Shown: positions 16,546-26,055 of the stretch, piece after piece
Layout of the letters: the number at the start of each line of letters is the position of its first letter
Numbering within the stretch: position 1 is the first letter of the stretch
Source: Rhodopirellula baltica
GTDB taxonomy: Bacteria > Planctomycetota > Planctomycetia > Pirellulales > Pirellulaceae
Assembly (NCBI GenBank): GCA_002901265.1
Contig: PPHI01000094.1
Coordinates: 1 to 64,000, forward strand
Length of the DNA: 64,000 nt
Reading direction: 5' to 3'
Translations under genes and position numbers: made by a program
Notes under the pieces: generated by a model
The model's database searches: none
The model's input: only the letters and a program-made list of their open reading frames with translations
Told to the model about the DNA's origin: nothing

Positions 16546-17358
16546 ATGAACAAGCTATCTGTCAGCCAGATATCAACGTTGCGTTGGGATTTGGAAGCAG
16601 ACGTCCATGCTTACTATGAGCGTGGATTCAACGGCATCGGTTTGTATCGACCTAAAGTCGAAGACTTTGGAATCGAACGCACTGCGGAACTGCTTGCCGA
16701 ACGTTCCATGACCGCCACATCCCTTTCTTGGGCTGGCGGGTTCACTGGAAGCGATGGCCGGTCATTCGAAGAGTCTGTCTCGGACGGGATCGCGGCGGTC
16801 CTTCAAGCCGCCGAACTCGGTGCCGAAACGGTCATCATTCTTGCCGGTGGTAAAAACAACCACATCAAAACGCACCTCCATCGAGTGCTCTGCCAAGCCT
16901 TGCGACGCATCGCTGCGGTTGCATCGGAACACGGCGTGAAGGTTGCGCTCGAACCGTTCCACCCCGGATGCGGCGACGAATGGTCTTTCGTCAACGACCT
17001 TGACGCAACCCTAGACATCATCGACCGCGTTGACAATCCGTCACTGGGCCTGGTGTTCGACACTTACCACCAAGGCATGGATGACGAAGTGATTCGCGCC
17101 TTTGCCGACTACGCCCCCTACATCAACTTGGTCCAACTTGGTGACGGACGACACAGCCCCAACGGCGAAATGAATCGCTGCCTCCTCGGCGAAGGTCGCA
17201 TTCCGCTCATGGAACTGATGGACCTACTGGTACGACACTCCTACCAAGGTGCCGTCGAAGTCGAACTGATCGGCGAAGACATCGAACACATCGGCTACGA
17301 CGAAGTCCTCGACCACACGAGACAGTTCCTCAGCCAAACGCTGCCACTACGCTGCTAA
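16546..17358 (+). CDS. Sugar phosphate isomerase/epimerase (xylose isomerase-like TIM barrel)
   Basis: The 270-residue protein is an AP-endonuclease-2/xylose-isomerase-like TIM barrel. Metal-site motifs are VALEPFHP (Glu), LGLVFDTYH (Asp/His), VQLGDGRH and the terminal GAVEVELIGEDI. The family covers sugar and inositol epimerases and isomerases; the substrate cannot be read from sequence. The ATG at 16546 is preferred over an upstream one at 16498 because the protein then starts right before the first barrel strand. It lies 141 bases after sucA and ends at a strong terminator. Confidence 0.85.
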   Translation: MNKLSVSQISTLRWDLEADVHAYYERGFNGIGLYRPKVEDFGIERTAELLAERSMTATSLSWAGGFTGSDGRSFEESVSDGIAAVLQAAELGAETVIILAGGKNNHIKTHLHRVLCQALRRIAAVASEHGVKVALEPFHPGCGDEWSFVNDLDATLDIIDRVDNPSLGLVFDTYHQGMDDEVIRAFADYAPYINLVQLGDGRHSPNGEMNRCLLGEGRIPLMELMDLLVRHSYQGAVEVELIGEDIEHIGYDEVLDHTRQFLSQTLPLRC

Positions 17359-17388
17359 GTGACTGTCACACATTGATGCTTCCGCTGG

Positions 17389-17417
17389 AAGGCAGGGCGA
17401 TTTGCCCTGCCTTTTTT
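17389..17417 (+). terminator. Rho-independent terminator after the isomerase gene
   Basis: A perfect 10-bp stem (AAGGCAGGGC with GCCCTGCCTT, 5-base loop) runs into a T6 tract, 30 bases after the stop codon. Confidence 0.93.
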
Positions 17418-17473
17418 GTTGAAGCAACACAGCGGTTGATGCGCTGGGAAGTGGTTGTTATGCCGGGATCGAA

Positions 17474-17580
17474 AATCGGCTGAAGCCTCGACTCCAGCTT
17501 GGTGAGACAAAGGATCGGCTGAAGCCTAGACCCCAGCGGTGCAAGAACTAGGATCGGCTGAAGCCTAGACTCCAACACTC
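17474..17580. repeat. Three tandem repeats of 39 bp
   Basis: ATCGGCTGAAGCCTAGACTC and variants start at 17475, 17514 and 17553, a constant 39-base period. Each unit includes GGCTGAAGCC, a short inverted repeat. Units differ at a few positions. The array lies between two converging genes and has no cas gene or separate spacers. Confidence 0.88.
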
Positions 17581-17592
17581 AGGCATTGACGA

Positions 17593-19863
17593 CTAGCGTC
17601 GCAGAACTTGGTCGACCAGAAAGTGCGGCGTGCTCATTCCCTCGAGCAGTTTCTCCTGCCCCCGCACTGCAACGCGACTATTGAGATGATGCCGCAGGTT
17701 TACGCCGGGGAACGGGGTCACATAAGCAATCGTCACCCCAGAGTCGTCGGTCAACGCATAAGGCGGACAATTCGGTCGCGACGAATAAACCTGAACCAAA
17801 TACCCGGTTGCATTACCGGCATCTGACTTGCCAGGCACGACGGATTGCCCAGCCCCTGACGACGCTGCTGCCGAAGCGATAGCGGACGAAGGCCCCTGTG
17901 TCGCGACGGGAGCACGATTACTGATCGAAGCGTGTGCCTGCAACGGGATAGTTGACGAAACCGCCGGGCGATCCGACATCGTTGCCGAAGTCGTGATTAC
18001 TGCCGGAGCGGTCGCCAGAACTGGTTCACTTTGCACGCCAAACCCGTTGCCGCGTACAACGGTCGGGCCGTCGCGACGGGCAGCAACGTAGCGATACTTG
18101 CGCGCCCGTGCCAATAACTCGCGAGTACGATTCGCATCCCCAATCACGCCCGTCCGCAGCAAGTCCTCGGCGCGACGGATCAAGGGATCCATTTCGTCAG
18201 CACTAGCACTTTCGGCGATAAGGGCTGACAACCAGCGATCCACGGTCGCAACGTTGGCAGTTTCCATTGCGTCAATCACGCGAGCAATCTGCGTCACGCT
18301 GACCTCACGTGCCTTTGCGACAGGCGCTGCCGGCACAACGGCAGGTGCGGCCGCCCAATCAGCCCCGCCCGGGGCAACGCCACCGACCGTGGCCACACCA
18401 GACGACGGACTCGCAGTTGGCAGACCGATTGATGTAACTGCGGTTGGCTGCGGCTCACCGAGACTGCCCAAAGACTGCGGCGGCATCAAGCCAGGCTGAA
18501 CGGGCGAGGGACGACCAGGCCCGACCGTCCAGTTTTGATCAAAGGACGACTGAGCAGCGAGCGCATTCGGATCACGAGCATCGATCTGCACGATCCGCGG
18601 AGGACTGATGAAATTAGCAACCACCTCGGAGACCTTTTTCAGCGGTGCCGCAATCGCAGAAGCTGCTGCGGCGGCACCGTTGGCCGGCAGACCCGCAACC
18701 GACTCGTCACTGAGTATCGAAGTGGCATCCTGATCGAGACCAAACTCGCCTTCAGGCGACGCTTCGTCGGCATCGCGTTCAATCTGCGACCAGCGATCCA
18801 GCAAGCCGCTGCCAATCACAGCCCCACGATCTTTGAACTCATCCGTGACCGGATTGCGGTGAATTTGAATCGCACTGTCCTTGACCACCGTCCTTGATTT
18901 CGGCGCGGACGTCGACTTTGAAGCAGTCGTTGCTTTTGCAGCGGCAGTCTCGCCGACAGGACGCAGGTTGGGAACGTTGCCGGCAACCTTCAATCCCTCA
19001 TCCGGCACAGCAGTGTTTGCCGCCGCTACATTTCCCGAGTCGTATTGCTTTCGACTGGACGAATCACCGCGCAACGGCTGCGACGCTTCGGCGCGCACCT
19101 GAACCGCTTCAGGCTTCAGCTCTGCGACGGCGACTTTGGGCTGTGCTTTTGGTGCTGCCGTGCGCGCGGGTGCCTTGGCGATCGCGGCGGCGAGAGCCTC
19201 CGCCGATCCGACGACATCGTCGCGATGAACCCAGCGAAACTCACCCGATGGCGGCACAATCCGCAGCCAGGTTTTGCTTCCAGAGTCACTCTCTCGCTCC
19301 GTTACCTCCAGCACATCGATTTGTTCGCCGGGTTGCAACTGCACCTGCCAACGGTAGCGCCGAGCCTCACCAAGATTGGTCCCGATCCAAGCTATCGCTT
19401 TCTCTTCCTGCACGGTTGCGACTTGGCCGTTGCTATCGAGCCGCACCGAATCGCCGGTGACCCAACAAAAGCTCTTTTCAGTTGGACGGATTCCCAACCA
19501 ACCGTCATCGGTTTCGACATAAACCTCCAGCTCCTGCCCCAACCGCAAGGGATCGGTTCGATAATGGGCAGTGCCAGGTCCGCAGCGAGTGAAGGCATCT
19601 TTTGTAGAAACGAACACCACGTAGGGCTCGTTGGCGACCGACTGCGGCGCAGCTTCCGACGAAGCACTCGACGCGGACGGAACGGGATTGGTCAGCGGGA
19701 TGGGTTGACCATCGGCACCAAATGCGTGCGCACCAGTCGACGCTGCGCCGCAGGCGATGACGCCCGCGGTGACAAGACTCGCAAGCGCATTGGCAAAACG
19801 GCGACGTTTTACCGACGTCAGGTTGTGCGCTGGGTAAGTTCGCTTGGGTGCGGAGACATCCAT
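17593..19863 (-). CDS. Exported SH3-like protein, Ala/Pro/Ser-rich
   Basis: The protein is about 756 residues from the ATG at 19863; a TTG at 19887 would add 8 residues. A basic N-terminus and hydrophobic stretch (ALASLVTAGVIACGAASTGA) look like a signal peptide. Two bacterial SH3-like units follow (about 80-145 and 150-220: YVVFVSTKDAFTRCGPGTAHY ... DDGWLGIRP; GEQIDVLEVTERESDSG ... FRWVHRDDVV). A long Ala/Pro/Ser-rich middle has no clear domain. The C-terminal 70 residues (GYLVQVYSS ... ITIAYVTPF-like ... RVAVRGQ) look beta-rich. Probably an envelope protein; function unknown. It is a single gene, divergent from rpsB. Confidence 0.8.
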   Translation of the reverse strand: MDVSAPKRTYPAHNLTSVKRRRFANALASLVTAGVIACGAASTGAHAFGADGQPIPLTNPVPSASSASSEAAPQSVANEPYVVFVSTKDAFTRCGPGTAHYRTDPLRLGQELEVYVETDDGWLGIRPTEKSFCWVTGDSVRLDSNGQVATVQEEKAIAWIGTNLGEARRYRWQVQLQPGEQIDVLEVTERESDSGSKTWLRIVPPSGEFRWVHRDDVVGSAEALAAAIAKAPARTAAPKAQPKVAVAELKPEAVQVRAEASQPLRGDSSSRKQYDSGNVAAANTAVPDEGLKVAGNVPNLRPVGETAAAKATTASKSTSAPKSRTVVKDSAIQIHRNPVTDEFKDRGAVIGSGLLDRWSQIERDADEASPEGEFGLDQDATSILSDESVAGLPANGAAAAASAIAAPLKKVSEVVANFISPPRIVQIDARDPNALAAQSSFDQNWTVGPGRPSPVQPGLMPPQSLGSLGEPQPTAVTSIGLPTASPSSGVATVGGVAPGGADWAAAPAVVPAAPVAKAREVSVTQIARVIDAMETANVATVDRWLSALIAESASADEMDPLIRRAEDLLRTGVIGDANRTRELLARARKYRYVAARRDGPTVVRGNGFGVQSEPVLATAPAVITTSATMSDRPAVSSTIPLQAHASISNRAPVATQGPSSAIASAAASSGAGQSVVPGKSDAGNATGYLVQVYSSRPNCPPYALTDDSGVTIAYVTPFPGVNLRHHLNSRVAVRGQEKLLEGMSTPHFLVDQVLRR

Positions 19864-20434
19864 GTCGTCAGGTCCGTGTGTTTTCAATGAAACGACTCAA
19901 TCCTTCTCTGTGGCTTTCATGGCCAGCTTTCATGGCCAACGGCGAGTACGCCAAAATGGCCCGAACGGCGTGCTTTGCACGCGTGGACGCGGTTCGAAGA
20001 AGGAATCCACTGTCGACATAGCGAAGTCGAGCGGCTGAAGGCAAGACAGAACAGTCAAACAAACCGGCCCAGGGGGAGTGGGCTGGTATAGGCAACGCTG
20101 GGAGGGATTGCGAAAAAACTGTGATTCTGAGCGACCAAAGTCTATGAAAGTCCGATATCCCAACCGACACAGCAAATTTGATGCCTTGTCCTGATGAAGT
20201 GCTTCCGCTAACTTCTGACCCCCTCACCTGTCGACAAGGTGATTGTTTTCATTTAACCCCCAAAACCGTCAGTTCTGATGGGACGAAGGGCCCCGCCAAA
20301 TGCGGGGCATCAATCGCCAAACGGCGTTGATGTCAGCCCCTGGGAACGGCCCGATCGGAGACCACACTGGTTTCTCCGCATCAATCCGTTTCGTGCGCGC
20401 CTTGACTGACAAAAGCAACGGAGAAAGTCTGTCG
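19864..20434. other. Divergent intergenic region and rpsB leader
   Basis: This region of about 570 bases holds no supported gene. It should carry the rpsB promoter. The likely leader contains a GC-rich hairpin (GCCCCGC 20290-20296 with GCGGGGC 20302-20308), followed by a smaller CGCC/GGCG hairpin, about 100-140 bases before the rpsB start. A GGAGA ribosome site lies just before the rpsB ATG. Confidence 0.5.
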
Positions 20435-21202
20435 ATGTCGAATCCGATCGTACAAGAAATGATTGAAGCTGGTGTTCACTTCGGGCACCGCACCAGCCTC
20501 TGGAACCCGAAGATGAAGCCTTACATCTTCGGTAGCAAAAACCAAATCCACATTCTCGACATCCGCGAAACCCTTCGCGGGATGCTGCGCGCCAAAAAGT
20601 ACCTCGGCCAAGTTGCTGCCGGCGGCTCGCTGATCCTGTTCGTCGGAACCAAGCGTCAAGCTGGTGAAGCGATTGAAGAGCAAGCATCGCGCTGCGGAAT
20701 GCCGTTCGTTAGCGAACGCTGGTTGGGTGGAACGCTGACGAACTTCCGCACCATTCGCAGCCGACTGGGCCGCCTGGAAGAGCTGGAAAAGATTCGTAAC
20801 AGCGACGCGATCAACGGATACAGCAAGAAAATGCAATCCGCCCTGAACCGCGAATACCGCAAGATGTACCGCAACCTGAACGGTTTGCGGACCATGAACC
20901 GCTTGCCAGAGTGCTTGTTCATTGTCGACCCCGGCAAAGAACGCAACGCCGTTCGTGAAGCAAAACGCTTGGGCATCACCACCGTCGGCCTGATCGACAC
21001 CGACAGCGATCCTTCGCAGATCGACCTGCCGATCCCCGGCAACGACGATGGCATCCGCAGCATCGAGCTGATCCTGAAGCAACTTTCGGAAGCAGTCCTC
21101 AAAGGCCGCGGGCAAAACGAAATGCCAGCTGCTGCCGGTGAAGCTGCACCAGCCGAAGCCGCCGCAGAACCAGCTGCCGAAGCCGCTTCCTCGGAAGCGT
21201 AA
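20435..21202 (+). CDS. rpsB: 30S ribosomal protein S2
   Basis: Protein S2 binds the back of the 30S head-body junction. The 255 residues show [75 protein letters not shown] and [10 protein letters not shown]. The start at 20435 fits the family N-terminus and a GGAGAAAG ribosome site; upstream in-frame ATGs would add a leader of 45 residues with no match. The C-terminal tail is an Ala/Glu/Pro-rich low-complexity run, an addition to the core. tsf follows, as in most bacteria. Confidence 0.97.
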   Translation: MSNPIVQEMIEAGVHFGHRTSLWNPKMKPYIFGSKNQIHILDIRETLRGMLRAKKYLGQVAAGGSLILFVGTKRQAGEAIEEQASRCGMPFVSERWLGGTLTNFRTIRSRLGRLEELEKIRNSDAINGYSKKMQSALNREYRKMYRNLNGLRTMNRLPECLFIVDPGKERNAVREAKRLGITTVGLIDTDSDPSQIDLPIPGNDDGIRSIELILKQLSEAVLKGRGQNEMPAAAGEAAPAEAAAEPAAEAASSEA

Positions 21203-21463
21203 GTGAATCCAAAGCGACAGGGCACTGCGACCAGACAGTGCCCGTCTGCTTGATCCAAAGTGACCACACATTCACGTCAGAACCTTTTTTGCCTGACGTT
21301 TGTCGTTGAAGGGCCCGACACGATCGGAACCGCCGACAATCTTGGCGTCGACCGCGACCCACGCGGCTCGACACCGCCCCATCCACCGCCGGCAATCACA
21401 CCGAGCGATTTCCGGTAACACTTCACACAAGACAACTCAGATTTAAACGTATCGGAGGCAGCT

Positions 21464-22438
21464 ATGGCGATCTCAGCCAAAGACGTTAGCGAACTCAGAA
21501 AGTCCACCGGCGCTGGCATGATGGACTGCAAAAAAGCTCTCGAAGAGTCCGGCGGTGACCTTGAAGGCGCACTGGACTACCTTCGCAAAAAAGGCCAAAA
21601 GGTTGCCGCAAAGCGTGCCGACCGCGAAGCCAACGAAGGTGTTGTCGTTGCATTGGCCGAAGGCGACAAAGGCGTCCTGCTGGCACTGAGCTGCGAAACC
21701 GACTTCGTCGCCAAGAACGAAGACCACATGCAGCTGGCCGAAAAAATCGCAAAAGCTGCGATGGAAAAAGGCCTGAAGACCAAAGAAGAAGTCTCCGCAA
21801 TGGAATTCGACGGCGCCACCGTCGCCGAGAAATTGGTCGAGCGAACCGGCACCGTTGGTGAGAAAATCGAAGTTGCTGATTTCCAAGTTGTCGAAGGCGA
21901 ACAACTCGCGTCGTACATCCACGCTGGCAGCAAGATCGGCGTATTGGTTTCCTACAAAGACGGTGGCAAGGACGACGCGCCACAGTTCTTCCGTAGCTTG
22001 GCCATGCACATCGCCGCGATGAGCCCTTCGATCCTGACCCCCGATGAATTCGACGCCGAATTCGTCGCCAAGGAAACCGAAGCCCTTCAAGGCCAGATCA
22101 AAGTCGAAAACGAAGACCGTCAACGCCTCGGCAAGCCACTGAAGAACGTTCCTCAGTACGCTAGCCGCAAGCAATTGACCGACGAAGTCATGGCAGCTGC
22201 CGAAGCAGCGATCAAAGAAGAGCTGAAGGCCGAAGGCAAGCCAGAAAAGATCTGGGACAAAATCGTCCCAGGCAAACTGGAGCGTTTCGTCGCCGACAAC
22301 ACGCTGCTTGACCAAGACAAGTGCTTGCTCAGCCAGTTCTACGCACTCGACGACACCAAAACCGTCGAAGCAGCGATCGCCGAATTCAGCGATGGCGCCG
22401 AAGTGATCGCGTTCAAACGCGTCTCCGTTGGCGGCTAA
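21464..22438 (+). CDS. tsf: Translation elongation factor Ts
   Basis: EF-Ts is the nucleotide exchange factor for EF-Tu. The 324 residues open with VSELRKSTGAGMMDCKKALE (UBA-like domain); LSCETDFVAKNEDH is the conserved core motif. A GGAGG ribosome site precedes the ATG. It is some 40 residues longer than the E. coli protein, with the extra length in the dimerisation part. It lies 261 bases after rpsB and ends at a strong terminator, so pyrH may have its own promoter. Confidence 0.97.
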   Translation: MAISAKDVSELRKSTGAGMMDCKKALEESGGDLEGALDYLRKKGQKVAAKRADREANEGVVVALAEGDKGVLLALSCETDFVAKNEDHMQLAEKIAKAAMEKGLKTKEEVSAMEFDGATVAEKLVERTGTVGEKIEVADFQVVEGEQLASYIHAGSKIGVLVSYKDGGKDDAPQFFRSLAMHIAAMSPSILTPDEFDAEFVAKETEALQGQIKVENEDRQRLGKPLKNVPQYASRKQLTDEVMAAAEAAIKEELKAEGKPEKIWDKIVPGKLERFVADNTLLDQDKCLLSQFYALDDTKTVEAAIAEFSDGAEVIAFKRVSVGG

Positions 22439-22493
22439 GTTGCCGAACGCAACGCTCGGGCGGGTCTAAGCCCGTCCACACGACACATCAGAG

Positions 22494-22532
22494 AAACCTC
22501 GCTCGTCCCCTCGGGATGAGCGAGGTTTTTTC
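22494..22532 (+). terminator. Terminator after tsf
   Basis: AACCTCGCTC pairs with GAGCGAGGTT around a short loop (with further pairing inside), followed by T6. It lies about 55 bases after the tsf stop. Confidence 0.92.
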
Positions 22533-22629
22533 GTATGCTCTTGAGACCTCGCCGTGGCCGATCGAGCGATTCACCAGATGATGCGACGCCCCTGGCCAAA
22601 CCTGCATTCCCCACTGACTTTGCAACGTC

Positions 22630-23376
22630 ATGCCCGACCAAAACGAAAGCAACCTTCGATACAAACGCGTGATCCTGAAACTGAGCGGCGAAAGCCTGGC
22701 CGACTCCGGCGGCCGTGGGATTAGCAGCAAAGAGATGGGAGAGATTGCGAATCAAATCAAGCAAGCTCACGAGAGCGGCTGCCAAATTGCGATTGTCGTC
22801 GGCGGCGGCAACATCCTTCGTGGCGCACAGTTCTCTGGATCGAACGCGCTGATCCAAGAAGCGACTGCACACTACATGGGCATGCTAGCGACCGTCATCA
22901 ACTCGCTAGCGATGCAAGACGCGATCGAAAAAACCGGCTTGTCGACACGCGTCATGTCCGCTGTACCAATGGACAAAATCGCCGAAACGTTCATCCGGCG
23001 CCGTGCGATCCGTCATCTAGAAAAAGGCCGCGTGATCATCCTGGCGGCCGGAATTGGCAACCCCTTTGTGACCACCGACACCGCGGCAGCCCAACGTGCA
23101 CTGGAAATTGACGCCGACGTGGTCCTCAAAGCGACCCGAGTTGACGGCGTCTACAGCGACGACCCAGAAAAGAACCCGCACGCCGTCCTGTACGACTCCC
23201 TGACGTTCCGTGATGTCAGCGAAAAGCAACTGCGAGTGATGGATGCGACTGCGATCGCGTTGTGCGCCGAACACAAGAAACCGATCCTGGTGTTCAACTT
23301 CAAACAGTCCGGAAGCATCGTCCGGGCGGTCAACGGCGAAACCGTTGGGACCTGGATCGGCGCCGAAGGCCGATAA
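22630..23376 (+). CDS. pyrH: UMP kinase
   Basis: This enzyme phosphorylates UMP to UDP with ATP in pyrimidine synthesis (amino-acid-kinase fold, hexameric). The 248 residues include [63 protein letters not shown] and [10 protein letters not shown]. Full length for the family. It follows rpsB-tsf, the common bacterial order, but frr is not next to it. Confidence 0.97.
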   Translation: MPDQNESNLRYKRVILKLSGESLADSGGRGISSKEMGEIANQIKQAHESGCQIAIVVGGGNILRGAQFSGSNALIQEATAHYMGMLATVINSLAMQDAIEKTGLSTRVMSAVPMDKIAETFIRRRAIRHLEKGRVIILAAGIGNPFVTTDTAAAQRALEIDADVVLKATRVDGVYSDDPEKNPHAVLYDSLTFRDVSEKQLRVMDATAIALCAEHKKPILVFNFKQSGSIVRAVNGETVGTWIGAEGR

Positions 23377-23818
23377 CGGATCGCCAGATCGGCTGCCTGC
23401 ACAGAGAAGCCCCTGCACAGGGAAGCCTTCGTTCACCTGATTACTAAACAGGTGAACAGGCGCCAAAAAGAAATCGAAACTTGAGCGAATTTTTGCCGTG
23501 AAACTGATCTTGACTCGATTTGGCTAGATCGTGAAACTCCTCCCGCTCGCATGCGAGACACCGCTTGCGATCGTTTCGGCACCTCGGTCCCCCCGACGGC
23601 GTCTCTAATGAAATGATTGCAAATGTGTTACGCTGCAAAGGAGTGCGTGTGATCGAAATTTGCTCGTCAGCTCTCAGGAAAGAGTTTTGCCAAGCTTGCT
23701 TGGCACGGGTGGACCGATCCGGATGGTTTCGCAGGCACCTGCGCGATGAATGTTCATTGACTGCTTAAGTACAGTTGATGGCGTTTGACATCAAGCGGGA
23801 TATTTTCAGCGAGTCGCT
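23377..23818. other. Gap between pyrH and dnaG
   Basis: About 440 bases. I see no convincing gene: a 67-codon frame at 23565-23768 has no family content. No clear terminator for pyrH is visible; a short inverted repeat (CAGGTGAAC words near 23430-23460) has no T-run. The dnaG promoter is probably here. Confidence 0.45.
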
Positions 23819-25915
23819 GTGTCCGCAATGTTGGACCTAGATCTCAAAGAACGTGTGCGTGCATCCGTCGACATTGTCGACGTGATTGGCGCATCGCTGA
23901 CATTGGCACCCAAGGGCCGAATGTTAGCCGCGCGATGCCCATGGCATGACGATCGCTCGCCCTCGCTTTCTGTTAACAAAGAACGCCAAACCTGGAAATG
24001 CTGGGTTTGCGATATCGGTGGTGACGTTTTCAGCTTCGTGATGAAACGCGAAGGCGTCGACTTCGTCACCGCTCTGCGAATGCTTGCCGATCAAGCCGGG
24101 ATCGAATACCAGACCGGCCCCAAGGCTGAACCCGGATCCAAGGACGACAAGGCGACCTTGCAAGCTGCCGTGCAGCTGATCGCCAATGCGTACTTCGAAC
24201 TGCTCGATTCGCCACAGTCAGACGATGCAAAAATTGCTCGCGACTACTTAGCCCAACGCGGGATCGACGACGATCAACGCAAGAAGTTTCAAATCGGTTT
24301 TTCGCCGGATAGCTGGGACTTCGCTACAGGGCTTCTGAACCAAAACAAATTCCGACCCGAGATCGGACCGGCCGCCGGTGTCGCACTCAATCGCCGCAGC
24401 GGCGGTGGCAGCTATGACCTGTTTCGCGGTCGGCTGATGTTTCCGATCCATGACGCCCAAGGCAAACCGATCTCGATGGGCGGCCGAGTGATCCCGCCGA
24501 TCGCAGAACGCCATGGCGATAAAGCAGGTGGCAAATACATCAACGGACCGGAGACGTTGCTGTTCCGAAAGTCACAGCAACTGTTCGCGCTGGACAAGTC
24601 TCGCGAAGCGATTCGCAAAAGCGGCCAAGCCTTGGTGATGGAAGGCTACACCGATGTCATCGCCGCGCACCAAGCCGGCTTGGAACCAGCCGTCGCGGTG
24701 CTCGGCACTGCGTTGGGCGAAGGCCACGTCAAGCTTCTTAAACGCTACACCGAACGCGTTGTTCTGGTCCTTGACGGTGATGCCGCAGGACGACGACGTG
24801 CCGACGAAGTTCTGGAACTGTTTGTCAAAGCAGATGCCGACTTGCGAGTGTTGACTTTGCCCGAAGGCATGGACCCGGCAGAGTACCTTGCCGAACACGG
24901 CCGCCCGGCGATGGAGGCAATGATCGAGCAAGCGCCTGATGCGCTCGAACACAAACTTCGTTCATTGACCGAAGGCATCGACGTTACCAATGACACACAT
25001 CAAGTGATGTCGGCGATCGATACGATGACGTCAATCTTGGCGCGAGCACCAAAGATGGATCCGTTGAAAATGGATCAGATCATGCTGCGTCTATCGCGTA
25101 CCTTTGGCATCGATAAAGAACGCATCGAAGAGCGACTGGATCAAAAACGTAAAGACGAAAAGCAACGCGAACAAAACGCGAAACGCTTTCGACAAACACA
25201 ACAAAAAGCAAACGCACCTGCAAAGCCCAGCACGCAATCACCGGCCAACAAACAAGCCCAACAACCGCCGAAGAAAAACTCGGCACCGACCGGCCCTGTC
25301 GATCCCAACATGCTGCTCAACGAAGCAGCTGACTTTGATCACGACGGCGCGGACATGTACTTCGATGACGGCGGCTATGCAGACGCTGGCTATGACGACA
25401 TTGGATATTACGACGGTCCGTCTGAACCAAGCCTTGATGCGCCCGTTTCAAGGCAAGCGGTTCAACAAGACATCCCGTTGACATCGATTGATAAAGAGCT
25501 GTTTGAAGCGCTGCTTGAGTCACCTGATCTTGCCGGACGCGCGGTCGAAACGATTGACCCTGAATGGCTTGATACCTATGCCGCAAAGATGATTTTGTCG
25601 GCTTATCAAGAGCTCGATCTAGAAGGTCGTGAACTGACTGCAGAAAGCCTTTTGCTATTATTGGAAAATGACTTTTTGAAAAATGAAGTCGTAACGATGC
25701 AGTTTCGACTAGCACGCCGTGAAGGGCGCAGTACGCTATCGCCCGAACAACGTTTCCAAAGTGTTCTCAAGCATTATCACGATCGTGAAGAGAAGGCTGG
25801 CAAGCAACGGAAGATTGCTCAGCTTGAATCGTCGAGCTTGGATGAAGAACAAGAGTTGGAACTTCTAAAACAACTATTTGAAAGTGCCAAGACGAGTCAA
25901 CAACTCGATCGCTAG
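23819..25915 (+). CDS. dnaG: DNA primase
   Basis: Primase makes RNA primers at the replication fork. The 698 residues begin at a GTG. The N-terminal zinc site is Cys40, His43, Cys61, Cys64 (CPWH ... CWVC). The catalytic core includes GGRVIPPI, KYINGPET and the Toprim motifs VMEGYTD and VLVLDGDAAG. From about 440 to 560 comes an unusually long charged and Gln/Lys/Pro-rich linker with Asp/Tyr-rich repeats (YFDDGGYADAGYDDIGYYDG). The C-terminal helical domain that contacts DnaB follows. It lies 140 bases ahead of rpoD, as in the macromolecular synthesis operon, but rpsU is missing. Confidence 0.96.
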   Translation: MSAMLDLDLKERVRASVDIVDVIGASLTLAPKGRMLAARCPWHDDRSPSLSVNKERQTWKCWVCDIGGDVFSFVMKREGVDFVTALRMLADQAGIEYQTGPKAEPGSKDDKATLQAAVQLIANAYFELLDSPQSDDAKIARDYLAQRGIDDDQRKKFQIGFSPDSWDFATGLLNQNKFRPEIGPAAGVALNRRSGGGSYDLFRGRLMFPIHDAQGKPISMGGRVIPPIAERHGDKAGGKYINGPETLLFRKSQQLFALDKSREAIRKSGQALVMEGYTDVIAAHQAGLEPAVAVLGTALGEGHVKLLKRYTERVVLVLDGDAAGRRRADEVLELFVKADADLRVLTLPEGMDPAEYLAEHGRPAMEAMIEQAPDALEHKLRSLTEGIDVTNDTHQVMSAIDTMTSILARAPKMDPLKMDQIMLRLSRTFGIDKERIEERLDQKRKDEKQREQNAKRFRQTQQKANAPAKPSTQSPANKQAQQPPKKNSAPTGPVDPNMLLNEAADFDHDGADMYFDDGGYADAGYDDIGYYDGPSEPSLDAPVSRQAVQQDIPLTSIDKELFEALLESPDLAGRAVETIDPEWLDTYAAKMILSAYQELDLEGRELTAESLLLLLENDFLKNEVVTMQFRLARREGRSTLSPEQRFQSVLKHYHDREEKAGKQRKIAQLESSSLDEEQELELLKQLFESAKTSQQLDR

Positions 25916-26055
25916 GAGGATCGGATCCGCTTCCCGCACCATCTTTCCCCAAAGATAAAACACACCTGCCGCAGCGCCCGAAGCAGCAAAACGGCAGCAG
26001 GACCCAGCACCCGCAAACGCCCATGAAGGGCAACTCAAACAAGAGGTTTTGAATT

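Noticed and set aside
17474-17580. CRISPR array
   Set aside because: Only three imperfect units, no distinct spacers and no cas genes.
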